Positions 53,124 through 64,000 of a DNA stretch of 64,000 bases are shown here, piece by piece (the first letter of the stretch is position 1; each line of letters begins with the position of its first letter). The notes under the pieces were generated by a model that was not told where the DNA came from, searched no databases, and was given only the letters and a program-made list of their open reading frames with translations. Source of the stretch: Rhododendron vialii (taxonomy: Eukaryota; Streptophyta; Magnoliopsida; Ericales; Ericaceae); assembly GCF_030253575.1 (NCBI RefSeq), contig NC_080564.1, positions 5,562,501 to 5,626,500 of the forward strand, in the 5' to 3' direction. The position numbers and the translations under genes were made by a program.

Positions 53124-53841
53124 CTCATAAAAATGTAGTCACTCCTACTAATCTGGGGCCAAAACAACTGAATCAGGCAAAAGAAAGTGGGGTTTGTGGT
53201 TTATGAGATTGGCAAAGCAATGTTTAAGTTATTTTCCAGATCATTCTGTTCGCACAGTTCCTGGGAAAGTCCTGTTTAGGAAGAAAATCTTGGAGTCAAG
53301 TCTAAAAGAGAAGTGCAATCGTATCGGGGAGGCCTTCAAAGGTAGCTAGTGGAACAAGTTGTCTTAACGCCACTGGTGCACAGTCGGTTGAGAACTTGCT
53401 TTGGTTGTTTCTTTATGTTAAACGTGGATTACTCTCGTTCTGGGTGGTAGAGAGACTATTTTGGTTCGTATAGTTTTATTAGTGTTGAGTTTAATGACGG
53501 TTTGCCCGTGTTTCATATTTATGGATTTGATCTGTTGGATGTGTGAAAACTAACTGCTGTTCTTGTTCAATTGGATTTCACCTTCCTTGGTGTACTGTGG
53601 TTCTTAAGCCCAGTATTCGTGAAAGCTTTCCTTTACCTGCCTTGGAATTCACCGTGTTTGGGGGTGACCAGGTGATGAATTAGCTTGTCACATTCATTTG
53701 GAAAGTCATGTACACTTCTCACCCAAACCCAACCAATGCTTTTTCATTTGTTTCCCTTTCGGGCATTTCGTGTGGAAATGTAAATCATCTCCGTATTTGA
53801 ACTTCTCTGCCCCTTAAGACTCGAACACACATCATCCCTGG

Positions 53842-53879
53842 AGGCTGTATCGTCAAAGAAATTTTTGACGATACGGCCT
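53842..53879. other. 16-bp stem hairpin between convergent genes
   Basis: aggctgtatcgtcaaa and tttgacgatacggcct pair over 16 bp (one G-T wobble) with a 6-nt loop. It lies between the 3' ends of the OB-fold gene (+) and PSA3 (-). No other role is evident. Confidence 0.7.
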
Positions 53880-54267
53880 GAAATTTTGAACTTATCTGAA
53901 ATTTTTGGTTGCAAATGGGAACCGAAAATTTCTGTACTGGCCAGCGTGGTACCCTATTTGCAACAAAAAATCTCTCCACTCTCTCACGCGTGCGCGCGCA
54001 CACACAATATGGACACATTGGATGGTAATGGGACTCTGATTGAGGATGTACCTTGTAACCTTTTGAAGTATGAACAGTCAAGAAAGAAAGAGTTAGCTAC
54101 CAGCAGAATTGCTTAGTTGTAGATCAAACAAACGTCAACCTTTCTGGATTTCAAACATAGTACTGAGTTCTCTCATTACTTCTTCGTTCCTTCTCTAGAA
54201 AAATAACAGTGTGACGAGTTCCTCTGACTGAAAGATTCTACTTGTCACCAAGAAAGACACGGCCTTC

Positions 54268-56638
54268 TCAAGTCGAACTGTTCTGTTTGAGAAATTGGAG
54301 CTCCTTCATTTGAAGCTGTACAGCTTCTTCTGACAATGGCTTTGGTTCGGGAGCCCTTTCATCTTCTCCGCCTTCTGCTACTTTTGTTGCCTTATCTTTT
54401 ACGATTCTGTTTATCTCCGGTTGCCCAACTGAGGGGAAAACAGCATTCAGCATGATACACAATAATCTCTCATCTTCTTCTTCCATTGGGTCCCTGCCGA
54501 AGCAGCAAACATAAATAGCTTCAAGGGCTTTCTCAGCTCGAGCCTCCATCGGGACAACAGGAGTCTGGACGTTTAGCTTTGCTCGTTTCTGCATATGGAA
54601 ACTTGTCTTAGATCATAATTTATGAAGGTTTCCGACTTTTTATCGTCTTGGGTGCTAATTTCAGGGCTCAACAAATCTGAAACACGAAATTTAGGCATGA
54701 CGGAAAAATTCTTACCCATCATACACCGTCTGCTTTATCGTGTTTCATATTTTCCTAGTGGTCATCAACATGGACCGGTCAGATCTATTTTTGAGCAAGT
54801 CGAGATTTTTGAACCATTTTCTGATCCTTTTGATGGCGTTGCTTTGGAGATTGGTATAAAATTCATACCAGTAAACTCATCCATCAATACATTCACTAGA
54901 GTTAACAATCCACAAAAAGCATATATTTGAGAACTAACCTCTTTTGCTTCGTTCATCATGGAAATAAAAGTCTCCTCTTCAAATTCTATGTCATTTGATA
55001 ACCGAAGCCTCGCCACCCCCTCCAAAATTTCCTCAGATTTGAGCAGACCAGCACCAACTGCGGCTAACCAGCAGCATAGCAATACGTACAGTGAATCCCC
55101 TGACTACCCAAAAGCAAATTCCAGTTCAAACTCATTCCACTATTGAGGGTACAAAAAAAACAACCTTCTTTTGAAAATGATGAGATTAAAATCATACAAG
55201 GTGATGGAAATCTCAGTAAACCAAACATCTTCTATATTTTCACAAGCCGAATGCAACAGCTGAGACTTTAGAGAAGATGAAGAAACGATAAGAAATAAAC
55301 ACGATAGAGTTGATCAAAAACTGAAGTACGTAGTCGACTTGAGTTTGAAAAATCAAAAGCTCAACCAGTTGTCTGCGGAGCGAGTTTGCGTTGATCTAGC
55401 AACAGCTCAAAAAAGGTGGAACACCATATTGATGATCTCACCCTTCATCTCTACACTATCTCATAAAGGGAAAAACCAAGTCGGATTCAAATTAACCTCC
55501 AAGTAAAGTCGTCCACGCTACTTTTATGCCAGAATTATCCGAAAAAATTGCTTCGGTTTTCTCACCTCTCAAATGCTTCACTAATGATACAGTATTTTTT
55601 CTTGGATTTTGTTATCCCTTCTTCATTTCCTCTCAACTGCTTCGGTTCGAGATTTTTATACCACATGTATAGAGCGTGCACAACCTTAGTATCAGTCTAG
55701 CACTGCCATAAACCAAAATAAAAGGAGACATGGAATTCACCGATAGTATTCTACAAAATCGCATCAATTCCGGCCCATTTTGGAGACTTCAGTGTCCCCC
55801 TGATTGCTCCTGGACTTGGAGAAAATTTGCACAGTTCAGAACTATTTCCGGGGCTTTTAGTTAAAACCTACTTAGAAGAGATGAGAAAACCTTTTTTTTT
55901 TCGCTTTCGGCTCCGTGTTATACATGGAAATGTTAGGTTTGTCAAGCGTGATTCGCCTTGATTTTGCACTCCGGGATTACGACAGATTCATCCTAATCAG
56001 GGAGAACTGGTGTGAATCGTGTCTGTACCAAAAGGACTCATATTTGTGTCGTTTCTTGTGTTTTTTACTTGATTACTCTTCGTGCAATTGTGGGGGTGTG
56101 GTTCTTGGGTCGAATCCACTTCAAGAAGGCTTTCATTGGCTTGGTACTCTCATGATATACTACTCTCTTGGATGAATTTTTTATTTACCCAAAACTTAAA
56201 AACAGTAATTATATCCAAAGCAGACAAATTGAACCAAGTAATCCAACATGAAAGGTAGATAATTACCCGGCCGCGGCGATCTTTGAATTCAATGAAAGCT
56301 CTAGAGTCATTGACAGAACACTTATTCCCAACCCTCCTCCGAAACTCGGCGAAATCGATGGTGTCGCCGCCGAGGCCGCCTTCGTCGCTCAAGATTCTGG
56401 CTATGAGGCCGACAACGGGCAGTGACCCAATTACCTTGTTGGCGAAACCAGAGAGAGTGTTTGAGTCCTCCATGTAAGCTCTGACGGAGAGGACCGCCCC
56501 ATTGGAATGATTCTTTACTGATCTGCGTTTTCCGGTGGTGGGGATTTTGTAGAGGTGGCGGAGGTAGAGAAGAGGAAGTGGTGGGGAGGTTTTGGCGTGG
56601 AGGGAAAAAAGAGTGGCAGTTTGGGTCACAACCACCAT
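54268..56638 (-). CDS. PSA3: Photosystem I assembly factor PSA3, chloroplastic
   Basis: Three exons on the minus strand: 56638-56267, 55103-54939 and 54588-54268; GT-AG, all phase 0, 285 aa with stop. PSA3 is a stroma-side thylakoid-associated factor that works with PYG7 in assembling photosystem I. The N-terminus (MVVVTQTATLFSLHAKTS, rich in Ser/Thr and basic residues) is a chloroplast transit peptide. The conserved core has GFANKVIGSLPVVGLIARIL, FRRRVGNKC, SLYVLLCCWLAAVGAGLLKS, IEFEEETFI and AVFPSVGQPEINRIVKDKA. It ends in a Glu-rich, helical tail. The exon 2 acceptor is at ggtag|TCA; the nearer cag would break the frame. Intron 1 is 1.16 kb and holds no other gene. Confidence 0.94.
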
Positions 56639-56683
56639 GGTCGGTAGTGGTGGAGTTGTGTGTGGATTGGTATGGGCCTCTCC

Positions 56684-56691
56684 TTTATATA
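56684..56691 (-). promoter_or_regulatory. TATA box of PSA3
   Basis: tttatata on the plus strand reads TATATAAA on the minus strand, about 48 nt upstream of the ATG, implying a leader of some 20 nt. Confidence 0.6.
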
Positions 56692-57060
56692 CTCCATGTG
56701 AGAGGATATGGTGGTGGCTAATGGCTATGATTGTTTTTTCAAAAGTTATGACCGGTCATAAAATACCGTGGTCATAAATAGTATATTTCGGGTACAATTC
56801 TTTGTATCTAGTATTCATTTTGTGTTTTTTTTTTAAACTCCTTCCAATAGGTTCTCTCCGATTTTTGTAAGGTTGTGCATAGCACATGAAGCTGTGTTCC
56901 CCTAATTTTTTCGTTTTGATGAAATGAATCAGAAAAGTAAAAAAATATCAACCAATTTAGAAAATGTATGAATAAGGCGACATTTTAAAAAAAAAACAAG
57001 TTGGTTGGTATTATTTTACTCTTTAATAGTCATATTTTTTCAAATATTTTTGTGCTTTCG

Positions 57061-57063
<3 letters not shown>

Positions 57064-57102
<39 letters not shown>
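57064..57102. repeat. (AT)n microsatellite
   Basis: Perfect AT dinucleotide run of about 38 bp. Confidence 0.97.
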
Positions 57103-57105
<3 letters not shown>

Positions 57106-57154
57106 GTTTTTATAATCAAATTGTTTCTTTTGTGAAGAACCTCTTTCTTTTCTT

Positions 57155-57480
57155 TTCTTTTTTTGCCAAAGAGAGGAGATTTTATTGCTAATTAGGAAGA
57201 GGGCCCAAAGCCTCATCAAGGGTGAGTGACGTCAGCTAGTGGGGAAAATCACCTTTCCAGCTAATCGATCCCGTTACTCAATAGAAAATGCTTAGGCACA
57301 GAGTTAGCTACCTTATTACATTCAGGTTTCACATGAGAGAAATTGCAGAAAGAGATATTTGAAGCAAGTTTGATACAATCAAGAATAATAGTGTCACTGT
57401 CGGCGTAAGACCAGAGCTGGTTGGGTGATTGAACAATCTGCAAAGTATCTCCTTCATTAAAATTAGGGTGTGTTCTGCTA
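57155..57480 (-). pseudogene. LINE-type RNase H remnant
   Basis: The minus strand reads EGDTLQIVQSPNQLWS, then ILDCIKLASNISFCNFSHVK and ECNKVANSVPKH. This is the C-terminal half of the RNase H-like (RVT_3) domain found at the end of plant LINE reverse transcriptases. A stop at 57261 interrupts it. Only a fragment remains. Confidence 0.7.
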
Positions 57481-57883
57481 ATTTAAATAATAATTTTATA
57501 ACTACATACAAACACACAAACACTTAATCACACATTCACAAGTGAGGTGGGCCCGACACACAATCTACACCTCCCGTGTGTGTGGCCCACCCCCATTTTG
57601 TGGAGTGTGTGCGTGTAAGTGTTTGTGTGTAATTGTAGTATTGTCGTTAAAAATGATATATTGTGAGAGAATAATTTATCTCGTAAAACGTAAAATAAGT
57701 ACTTGCTCCCATCTAGTTTGGTCCAATTTTGGCAATTTGTGAACTCTTATCAAATCCAATGATCACAATCATTCACACTTTATAGAGCCCATCAAGAGCC
57801 ACCTTGGATTTTCTCACTCCATCGAGAATCTCCATGCAAGTACACCAAATCGGTTTGAATCTGCCCAAAGATCGTCAGCCATC

Positions 57884-58094
57884 GGTTCTGATACCACTTG
57901 TTGGATTTTTTTTGAGAGAAGAAATATATTATTGACTTCAATAATAACATGTACATAGACACTGTATTTTATACAATAGTGGAATCCTAAAATATGGAAA
58001 TCAAATCAAATCCTTGATCCTAATCAATTATAATTGATTTTATCAACTATAATCAATCACAATATTTTCATTATTCTAACAACCCCCTCAAATT
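57884..58094 (-). mobile_element. Single copia/TRIM-type LTR flanked by both PPT and PBS
   Basis: On the minus strand an LTR-like unit (58081-57899, 183 bp) starts tgttagaat and ends aatccaaca. Directly upstream is a polypurine tract aaatttgaggggg (58094-58082), and directly downstream a PBS tggtatcagaacc (57896-57884). A TATA box (tataaaatac) is at about 57974-57965. A single LTR should have one of these at most, so this is not a normal solo LTR. No second LTR was found within about 500 bp on either side. Confidence 0.75.
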
Positions 58095-58608
58095 TAAGTT
58101 TGTTTATCAACTTGAGTTTGAAAAAACCCAGAGAAGCCAGGCCAAGAGAAGCCAGGAGAGAGAAATGATCAGGAGAGCCAGGAGCCGAGAGAACAACCAG
58201 GAAGAAAACCAGGAGAAATCAAGAAAAATCGAAAAATGAAGAAGCCAGTAATCAAAAAGCCATGAGCGTTGGTGGGTGCAGGCAACTGAAAAGTGTGAAG
58301 GAGATTGATAAAGTAACAAAGTGCCCGATTGATATGATTTCGAAATGGATGCAGCTTGAAAAAAAAAAAAAGGTCCGGAAATTGTAACTCATATAACACA
58401 ATTATTTTAATCTTAATACATTTGGAAATCATTTCAACCGGTATCTAATTAATGTGATTTTTAACGTGGTCAATGTCTTGTTTTAAAAAAAGAACAAGTC
58501 AAATAATTATTCTGAACCTGAAAAGTGTCACAAATAGCCAAAACTAGACCAAATTGAATAGAAGCTGAGTCCGAGCTGCATACGTAATAACTTTTCCTAA
58601 ATGATTTT

Positions 58609-58729
58609 GGAAAATGATTTTGCCATACCATTTTTTAATAATGCCACACCCTATAAGTGTATTTTTATACCAAAAAATACACCTGCAGAGTGTGATATTA
58701 TCGAAAAAGAGTGTAGCAAAATCACTGCC
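58609..58729. mobile_element. 121-bp MITE, same family as 37899-38021
   Basis: Inverted ends ggaaaatgattttgcca / tagcaaaatcactgcc, flanks aatgatttt and tatgatttt (8 of 9 bp match). The interior pattern (cattttttaataatgccaca, agtgtattttt / aaaaatacacctgc) follows the other member. Confidence 0.82.
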
Positions 58730-58747
58730 TATGATTTTTTGCAAAAA

Positions 58748-59129
58748 TGCTAGGGGTACATATGAAATGTACATATTATGTACATATCAGTTTTGTGGGG
58801 CCCATCTCGGGTCCCACAAAGATGATTCAAACTGCTTATTATTTTTCAAATATTTTTTATGGAGCCCTATAAAAAATCACCATAACCCGATATCGGTAAG
58901 GATTTTTTCTTAATTTGTGGAGGCGAAACTACTTAACTGCTTAGTTTCGCCCCTACAAATTCAGAAAAATCCTTACCGATATCGGGTTAAGTTGATTTTT
59001 TACAGAGCTCTATAAAAAAATATTTTAAAAATAATGAGCGGTTCGGATCATTTTTGAGGGACCCAAATTGGGTCCCACAAAATTTATATGTACATTGTAT
59101 GTACATATTATATGTACCAATAGCAGCAC
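58748..59129. mobile_element. Foldback element (about 382 bp)
   Basis: Arms of about 165 bp: tgctaggggtacatatgaaa at the left and the inverse near atatgtaccaatagcagca at the right; inner arms tccttaccgatatcgggtta / aacccgatatcggtaagga and cgaaactacttaa / ttagtttcg around a short loop near 58940. No coding capacity. Confidence 0.85.
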
Positions 59130-59208
59130 TCGATTTTTTGTGCCGTTTTCTGACTTGTTGACGAAACAGCAAACAACTTTTGGCGGCATCACATTAACCT
59201 AACCTAAA

Positions 59209-59220
59209 CACACACACACA

Positions 59221-59252
<32 letters not shown>
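59209..59252. repeat. (CA)n(CT)n microsatellite in the 5' region of the SAMHD1-like gene
   Basis: acacacacac followed by a CT run of about 32 bp, ending 80 bp before the start codon; probably in or next to the 5' UTR. Confidence 0.95.
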
Positions 59253-59256
<4 letters not shown>

Positions 59257-59331
59257 ATTATCTTGAGTTCTCAATTTGTATTGTATCCCGATCTGTCAAG
59301 CGCTGTATTGAAGAAGAGGACAGAAGAGTAA

Positions 59332-61796
59332 ATGGGAGCTTATTGCAACGATGATCTCACTCTCTCTCCCAAGTACACTTTCGCCTCCTCCCAAGATCTC
59401 AGATTCTCCAAGCACGTCCATGACAATGTCCACGGCAACATTTATCTCGATCCTGTAACATTCTCCCCCTTCTATTTCACCTTAATTTCCTAATCATACC
59501 CTCACATGTCCATGCATATATAAATATAATTGCTTGTTATTTTTTTTTTTATATGATTCTCGACTAATTATGGATTATATAATTACTTGTTGGGGCGATA
59601 CTACTATACTATATATGATCAATTTTTGACTTTGTAGGATGGAAGACATATCCAGTTTTTTAAGGTTTAACGTAGAATTGGATAGAGTCAAATGTTAGTA
59701 TGTCTCACTATGTTCCCTCATTGTGCTGTACTCTAATTTGTGATGTCCCATTAAAAAAAATCTTACTTGATGCTATTAAGTTAACGGTTGCCGCAAAAAG
59801 CTTAATTTTTCAAAATGTGGGTCGAACAATGTATATTTAGCTATCCAAGACCCTTCCTGTCTTGAACATGGAGATGCATGCGTTCTTGTGTAGAGGGAAA
59901 CATGACGCTAAGGGGAGAAGGAGAATCCAAATGGATGATTAATTTAATACCAATGGAGAGAATTGAACCCAAGCCTTGTTAGGAACCAGAGCTGTGATAC
60001 CATATAAGTTACTAATTGTCCGAAAAGCTTAAGCTATTAGAAAATATAAAGTGAGCCCGGCGGTGTATATATGGCTTTTTATTGAAAAACGGAGTATATC
60101 TGTCAAACAAACAGCTGCAAGCCTGCAACTACCAGTAGAGGCAAGCCTATTGGGGTTATATTTCTGATTGTTAGCTAAATTTCATTAACAGTCAAGGCAA
60201 TGTGATTTGATTGCTGTTTTTCTTTTGATGTTGCAGTTCTCTCTGAAGTTCATAGATACTGAAGAGTTTCAAAGGTAATTGTGATTACTCTTGCGTTATG
60301 CTGAAATTTGATTACTGTTTTATGCCTATTCGAGTGCATGGTTACTAATATTTACAAATTAATTCTGTATTGCAGGCTTCATGATCTTAAACAACTTGGT
60401 GAGATCATGTTCTCAAGCCGTTAATATCAGAAATAGATATCAGTTAATTCGTGTGAATGTGTCCTTTCATTTTGCATGTAATATGAAGTATAAATTATTC
60501 GACTTGGAATTTTGAATTTACTGTGTTTAGCAGTCTCGTTGGAAAAGCTTACGAGCCATTTGAGTAAATACCATCGTGGCAGAGATAGCCCAAAGTTGTG
60601 GGGAAGTTCGTAGCTTTGTCCCGGGTTAGAGCTAAACGTAAACCCGTGTCGGTCATGAAAGGTTGTGGTACCATAAGTTCACTTAGTCAAAGGTTGATGT
60701 TTCCAAGTTTATGGATTTTGGATTCATAACCTGTCTTGGTGACTGATTAAGATACTAGCCATAGTCCTTACCCAAGTGAAAGATCCAAACTTTAGAACAG
60801 AATTCAATCAAAATCAGAAGCTACTGCTGGCGTCATTTATTATCTGGAGTAAGTTATGGGGGGTACCCCATAGAATTTGAATTCCGGGATGCTTTCCGAT
60901 GTACTTTTGAAAGTAACTTTTCTTGTTTTTCTAGGGGTGGCACACATGGTTTATCCAGGGGCTGTACATTCTAGGTTTGAACATTCTCTTGGAGTGTATT
61001 GGCTTGCTGGTGAGGCGGTTAACAAACTGAAAACTCATCAAGTATGGAATGCGCATGTTCTGGTCATTTTAGTTGCAGAACTGAACCTCGGGGGTTTGTA
61101 GTTACATGTCTTCCATTTGTTTCAGGGCTTGGAGCTTGGTATTGAGCACTATGATATGCAAACAGTGAAACTTGCAGGTAACTAACTTTTTCTATCATGT
61201 GCTGCCTTGTTTTTTCAATTAAACTGATGTTTCTCTTGTATTGCTGCTTCAATTTCAGGACTGTTGCATGATGTAGGCCATGGCCCTTTCAGTCACTTGT
61301 TTGAACGGGAGTTTCTTCCTCAGGTTCTCAAGGGCTCTAAATGGTGAATTTAATGTCCTTCATTATGACGCGTTATTGCTCTTTGTTGGAATATGAGTGC
61401 ATTTTAGATTGACTATGAGGTTTTCATAAACTACTCCTGAAGAGTGGGGAAATGTCAAATTGCTTAGCTAAATTGTTCTCATAACTTTGTGTCTAAACAA
61501 TGATACTCCGATTGAGAGGCACAGGTAAATTGTGCCCAACCCAACCTAAATGAGTGATTAGAGTAAGGGAACCGGGTATTAGTTGATTCCAGTACTAACT
61601 TTAGGTAACTATCAAGGTGGATCCATGTAACCTCTCCTCCTCAATTAGAGAAAAGAACAAACACATCTGTTGGCACTAAAAATTTGAAGGGTTTAACTTG
61701 TGGAATTTGTTCCCCTGGATCTCTTCTCAATGGGAAATCACGACTTGAAGATTAGAAATTTGAGAGAGATGTACTTGAGATACGATGAATGTCTGA

Positions 61797-61858
<62 letters not shown>

Positions 61859-63948
61859 CGCGTGCGAGCGTGGAATTTTACTTTGTCTCTTAGAGAATTT
61901 AATCGACAAGTTCTATAAATAGTATTACTCGTATTTACTTTAGTTATTGTTTCCAATGCTGCACGTTTTCCCATCACAGATTCTTGTAATTTATGCTACT
62001 TAAGACTAAGAAGTAAATTACTTGGGAAAACAAGAAGTGAAAATAAATTCTGCTTCTCCTTGGTGAATTCAAGTTCAATTTTGGCTTTTGGCTTATTGTT
62101 TCTTCTTCATCTGCTTTAGGGAAACCTCTTCCAATTTTGCAACTTAGTATTCCCATATTCAGTTGTTAGTTATGACAATTTCATGTTAAATATTGTTCAT
62201 TCAGGTCTCATGAGCAAATGTCAGTGAAGATGGTAGACCACATTGTTGATAGGCACCATATTGACATTGACTCTGGAACCATTAAAAGAGTTAAGGTAAT
62301 ATGATGAATTAAGGCTCATCTTTTGCATACTGTATTACTTGTAACTCGTGGGGGCACGAGGCTTTCTTTGGTTTGATGCACAATGTCTCCCAGACCATGG
62401 TACCTTTATTGTTCCTCCAATCTTGTATTCCTGTTACAATATTGTATACCATCCTGATTGACATTGGAAGCATCTCCTACTTTTGACTGTACATATTTCT
62501 CTCTCATTTGCCGATCCATCTAAACATGGTAGAAGCTATTCCCTTACTTTATTTCTTTAACTTCATTTGTTTCCTTACACTAATGAAGGTTTTTTACCTT
62601 TTTTTTTGGTAATTTTATATCACCAAAAAGAGTGCGGAAAGCTACAAACTCAATGGGGCATACCCCTGATCAAACAAAAGCAAAACATGAGTGCAATTGA
62701 TGTTTCTTTATTTGAAGTATTAACAACCAGTTGGAGTTGTTTTCTCATACAGCACAGAGTCAATCATCAATCATCTTTGACTTGGTTTAGATCATGTAGT
62801 ATCGAATTTATTCTACAAATTTGTGTCATTGTTTGGCTCATCTGAGAAAAAGAAAACAAATGGGTGCAACTCTTATTTCCAAAACCCTCTTGTATTGCTA
62901 TTGTTTCTTGAACTGAAGTCTCGGCCTTTTGGTTCTTGAATGTAAAGTTTTCCCATTACTCACTTTGCAATCAGTGGCTTGACATTAACATATTCTTTCT
63001 GGTACTTGTGACATCAATTTGTTTGAAACAACCCTTCAATTTTCGGATATAGGTCTGAGAGTTTTGGGGACTTTCCTGCTCTAGCAAACATTTTGGACTT
63101 CGACACTTTCATGCTTTTGCCCCATATGCCTGTTTGAGTTAGTGGGAAATTAAAGTTAGTGTAAGTGTAACCTTTATTAGTTCTTAATCTAACATTAAGT
63201 GGAAACTTGGGGGGTTAAAACTTGAACCATACCATGCATGCAACAAATTTGATTTCACGTTAATATGCTGATCTTGGTTGATGGTGGCTGCAGAAAGAAG
63301 GTTGGATGATCCTTATTTTTCTTTATTCTAGTGGCTCCTTTAGCAGAAAACTTTGGAAAGAACGTAATGATTCTTGCATTATTGATGTTGTGCGGGTCTA
63401 ACTTTTTCTTTTTGGTTGTCCAGGGTGCTTGATAATGTGGTGATAGTATACCCCCTTTCTTTTCCCTTACCACAGTTTGTATATTTCATTGGCAGGAAAT
63501 GATACTTGCTAGCTCTGAATTTGCTCTACCAAAAGTAAGTTTTTGTGTGACAATTTTATGTGCATATTCTTGCGCCTGGTGGGGATATACATCTTCGGGG
63601 TATACTTCTCAGTGCATTTTCTTTCTTCTTTTTCTTTTTTGAATTCTTCAACTCATAGTTTCTCCTTTTTGTTTGTATATTATGTAGAGCGCAAAGGAGA
63701 AGCATTTCTTGTATGATATTGTTGCAAACGGTCGCAATGGAATCGATGTTGACAAGTCAGTTCCACATGAGAACTATGTTATCTAGTGGCTTACCAGCTG
63801 TCCTTAATTTTTTTTTCCATTAGCTAAGTTTGAATTCGATTTCCGCACAAGTATAATGATTGGTTGCACTTGAATTGATTTGCAGGTTTGATTACATTGT
63901 CCGTGACTGCCGAGCATGTGGTCTTGGATGCAACTTTCAGTTTCCAAG
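59332..63948 (+). CDS. VEN4: SAMHD1-like HD-domain dNTP hydrolase (VEN4-type), 5' part
   Basis: Ten exons, with the gene running out of the window: 59332-59454, 60237-60274, 60376-60398, 60935-61041, 61126-61177, 61259-61343, 62205-62295, 63496-63534, 63688-63755 and 63886-63948; all GT-AG and in frame. In animals SAMHD1 cleaves dNTPs to nucleosides and triphosphate; the Arabidopsis homologue VENOSA4 acts in dNTP balance and chloroplast development. Visible motifs are [25 protein letters not shown] (first metal His), [15 protein letters not shown] with the HD dyad, HEQMSVKMV, and [17 protein letters not shown] with FDYIVRDC (Asp of the HD site). The catalytic set seems complete as far as seen. 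The C-terminal half is missing. Assignment to the family is firm; the orthologue name is likely. Confidence 0.93.
59880..60090 (-). repeat. Possible SINE-like repeat in intron 1 of the SAMHD1-like gene
   Basis: On the minus strand a tRNA-like head is suggested by tggtatcacagctctgg followed by gggttcaattct (box B with one change). Ends not clear. Confidence 0.3.
61801..61860. repeat. (CT)n(GT)n microsatellite in intron 6 of the SAMHD1-like gene
   Basis: A CT run of about 42 bp followed by tgtgtgtgtgtg and a short gc alternation. Confidence 0.96.
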
Positions 63949-63950
63949 GT

Positions 63951-63954
<4 letters not shown>

Positions 63955-64000
<46 letters not shown>
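63955..64000. repeat. (CT)n microsatellite at the window end
   Basis: Runs off the window just inside intron 10 of the SAMHD1-like gene, starting a few bases after the donor; its full length is unknown. Confidence 0.95.

Larger units (their letters stand above)
56700..59208. other. Repeat-rich spacer between PSA3 and the SAMHD1-like gene
   Basis: The two genes diverge from here. No host gene seen. It holds an (AT)n tract, a LINE relic, a copia/TRIM-type LTR, a purine-rich gccaggag-repeat stretch (58130-58215), a MITE and a foldback, each listed separately. Confidence 0.7.

Noticed and set aside
61727-61977. Arg/Glu-repeat ORFs on the minus strand
   Set aside because: They are translations of the (CT)n microsatellite in intron 6 of the SAMHD1-like gene.

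Overview
This window is nuclear DNA from a flowering plant, almost certainly a eudicot. The evidence is GT-AG introns in every host gene, chloroplast and mitochondrial targeting N-termini, plant-specific families (PSA3, plant mobile domain, plant formate dehydrogenase), three LTR retrotransposons with target-site duplications, many foldback MITEs and (GA)n/(CT)n tracts. I cannot name the species. No CRISPR, operon or organelle block is present.

Left half, about 1.05-38.6 kb: a tandem segmental duplication. Copy A (about 1053-11660) and copy B (about 25775-38630) each hold one intact four-exon minus-strand gene for a 2-methylene-furan-3-one reductase/quinone oxidoreductase-like MDR enzyme of 319 aa. 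The copies have been invaded separately. A carries a deleted Ty1/copia element in intron 1 (TSD ctttc), a solo LTR and several MITEs. B carries an apparently intact Ty1/copia element with identical-looking LTRs (TSD agatc) between the gene's TATA box and its ATG, plus its own MITEs. Each copy gives the empty site for the other's insertions. Between them, at the duplication junction, lies a 13.5-kb Ty3/gypsy element of the Tat type (701-bp LTRs, one visible LTR difference, TSD gatgg). Its gag-protease and RT/RNaseH/second RNaseH/integrase ORFs are on the minus strand. On the plus strand, antisense to gag-pol and between pol and the 3' LTR, it carries a three-exon gene for a 1118-aa plant mobile domain protein with its own TATA box, followed by a 101-aa ORF with another TATA box. 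This is the most unusual object in the window.

Right half, 38.6-64 kb: ordinary host genes separated by MITE-rich spacers. They are mitochondrial NAD-dependent formate dehydrogenase (FDH, +, 6 exons, complete), a small OB-fold nucleic-acid-binding protein of the At4g28440 type (+, 2 coding exons), the chloroplast photosystem I assembly factor PSA3 (-, 3 exons), and the first ten exons of a SAMHD1/VEN4-type HD-domain dNTP hydrolase (+, cut by the window end). The spacers hold a 152-bp tandem duplication, large foldback elements, a LINE remnant, and a copia/TRIM-type LTR flanked by PPT on one side and PBS on the other.

Exon coordinates were derived by reading splice sites by eye and checking phase. 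All five complete spliced host genes (FDH, OB-fold, PSA3 and both reductase copies) and the antisense PMD gene give open frames with correct stop codons.
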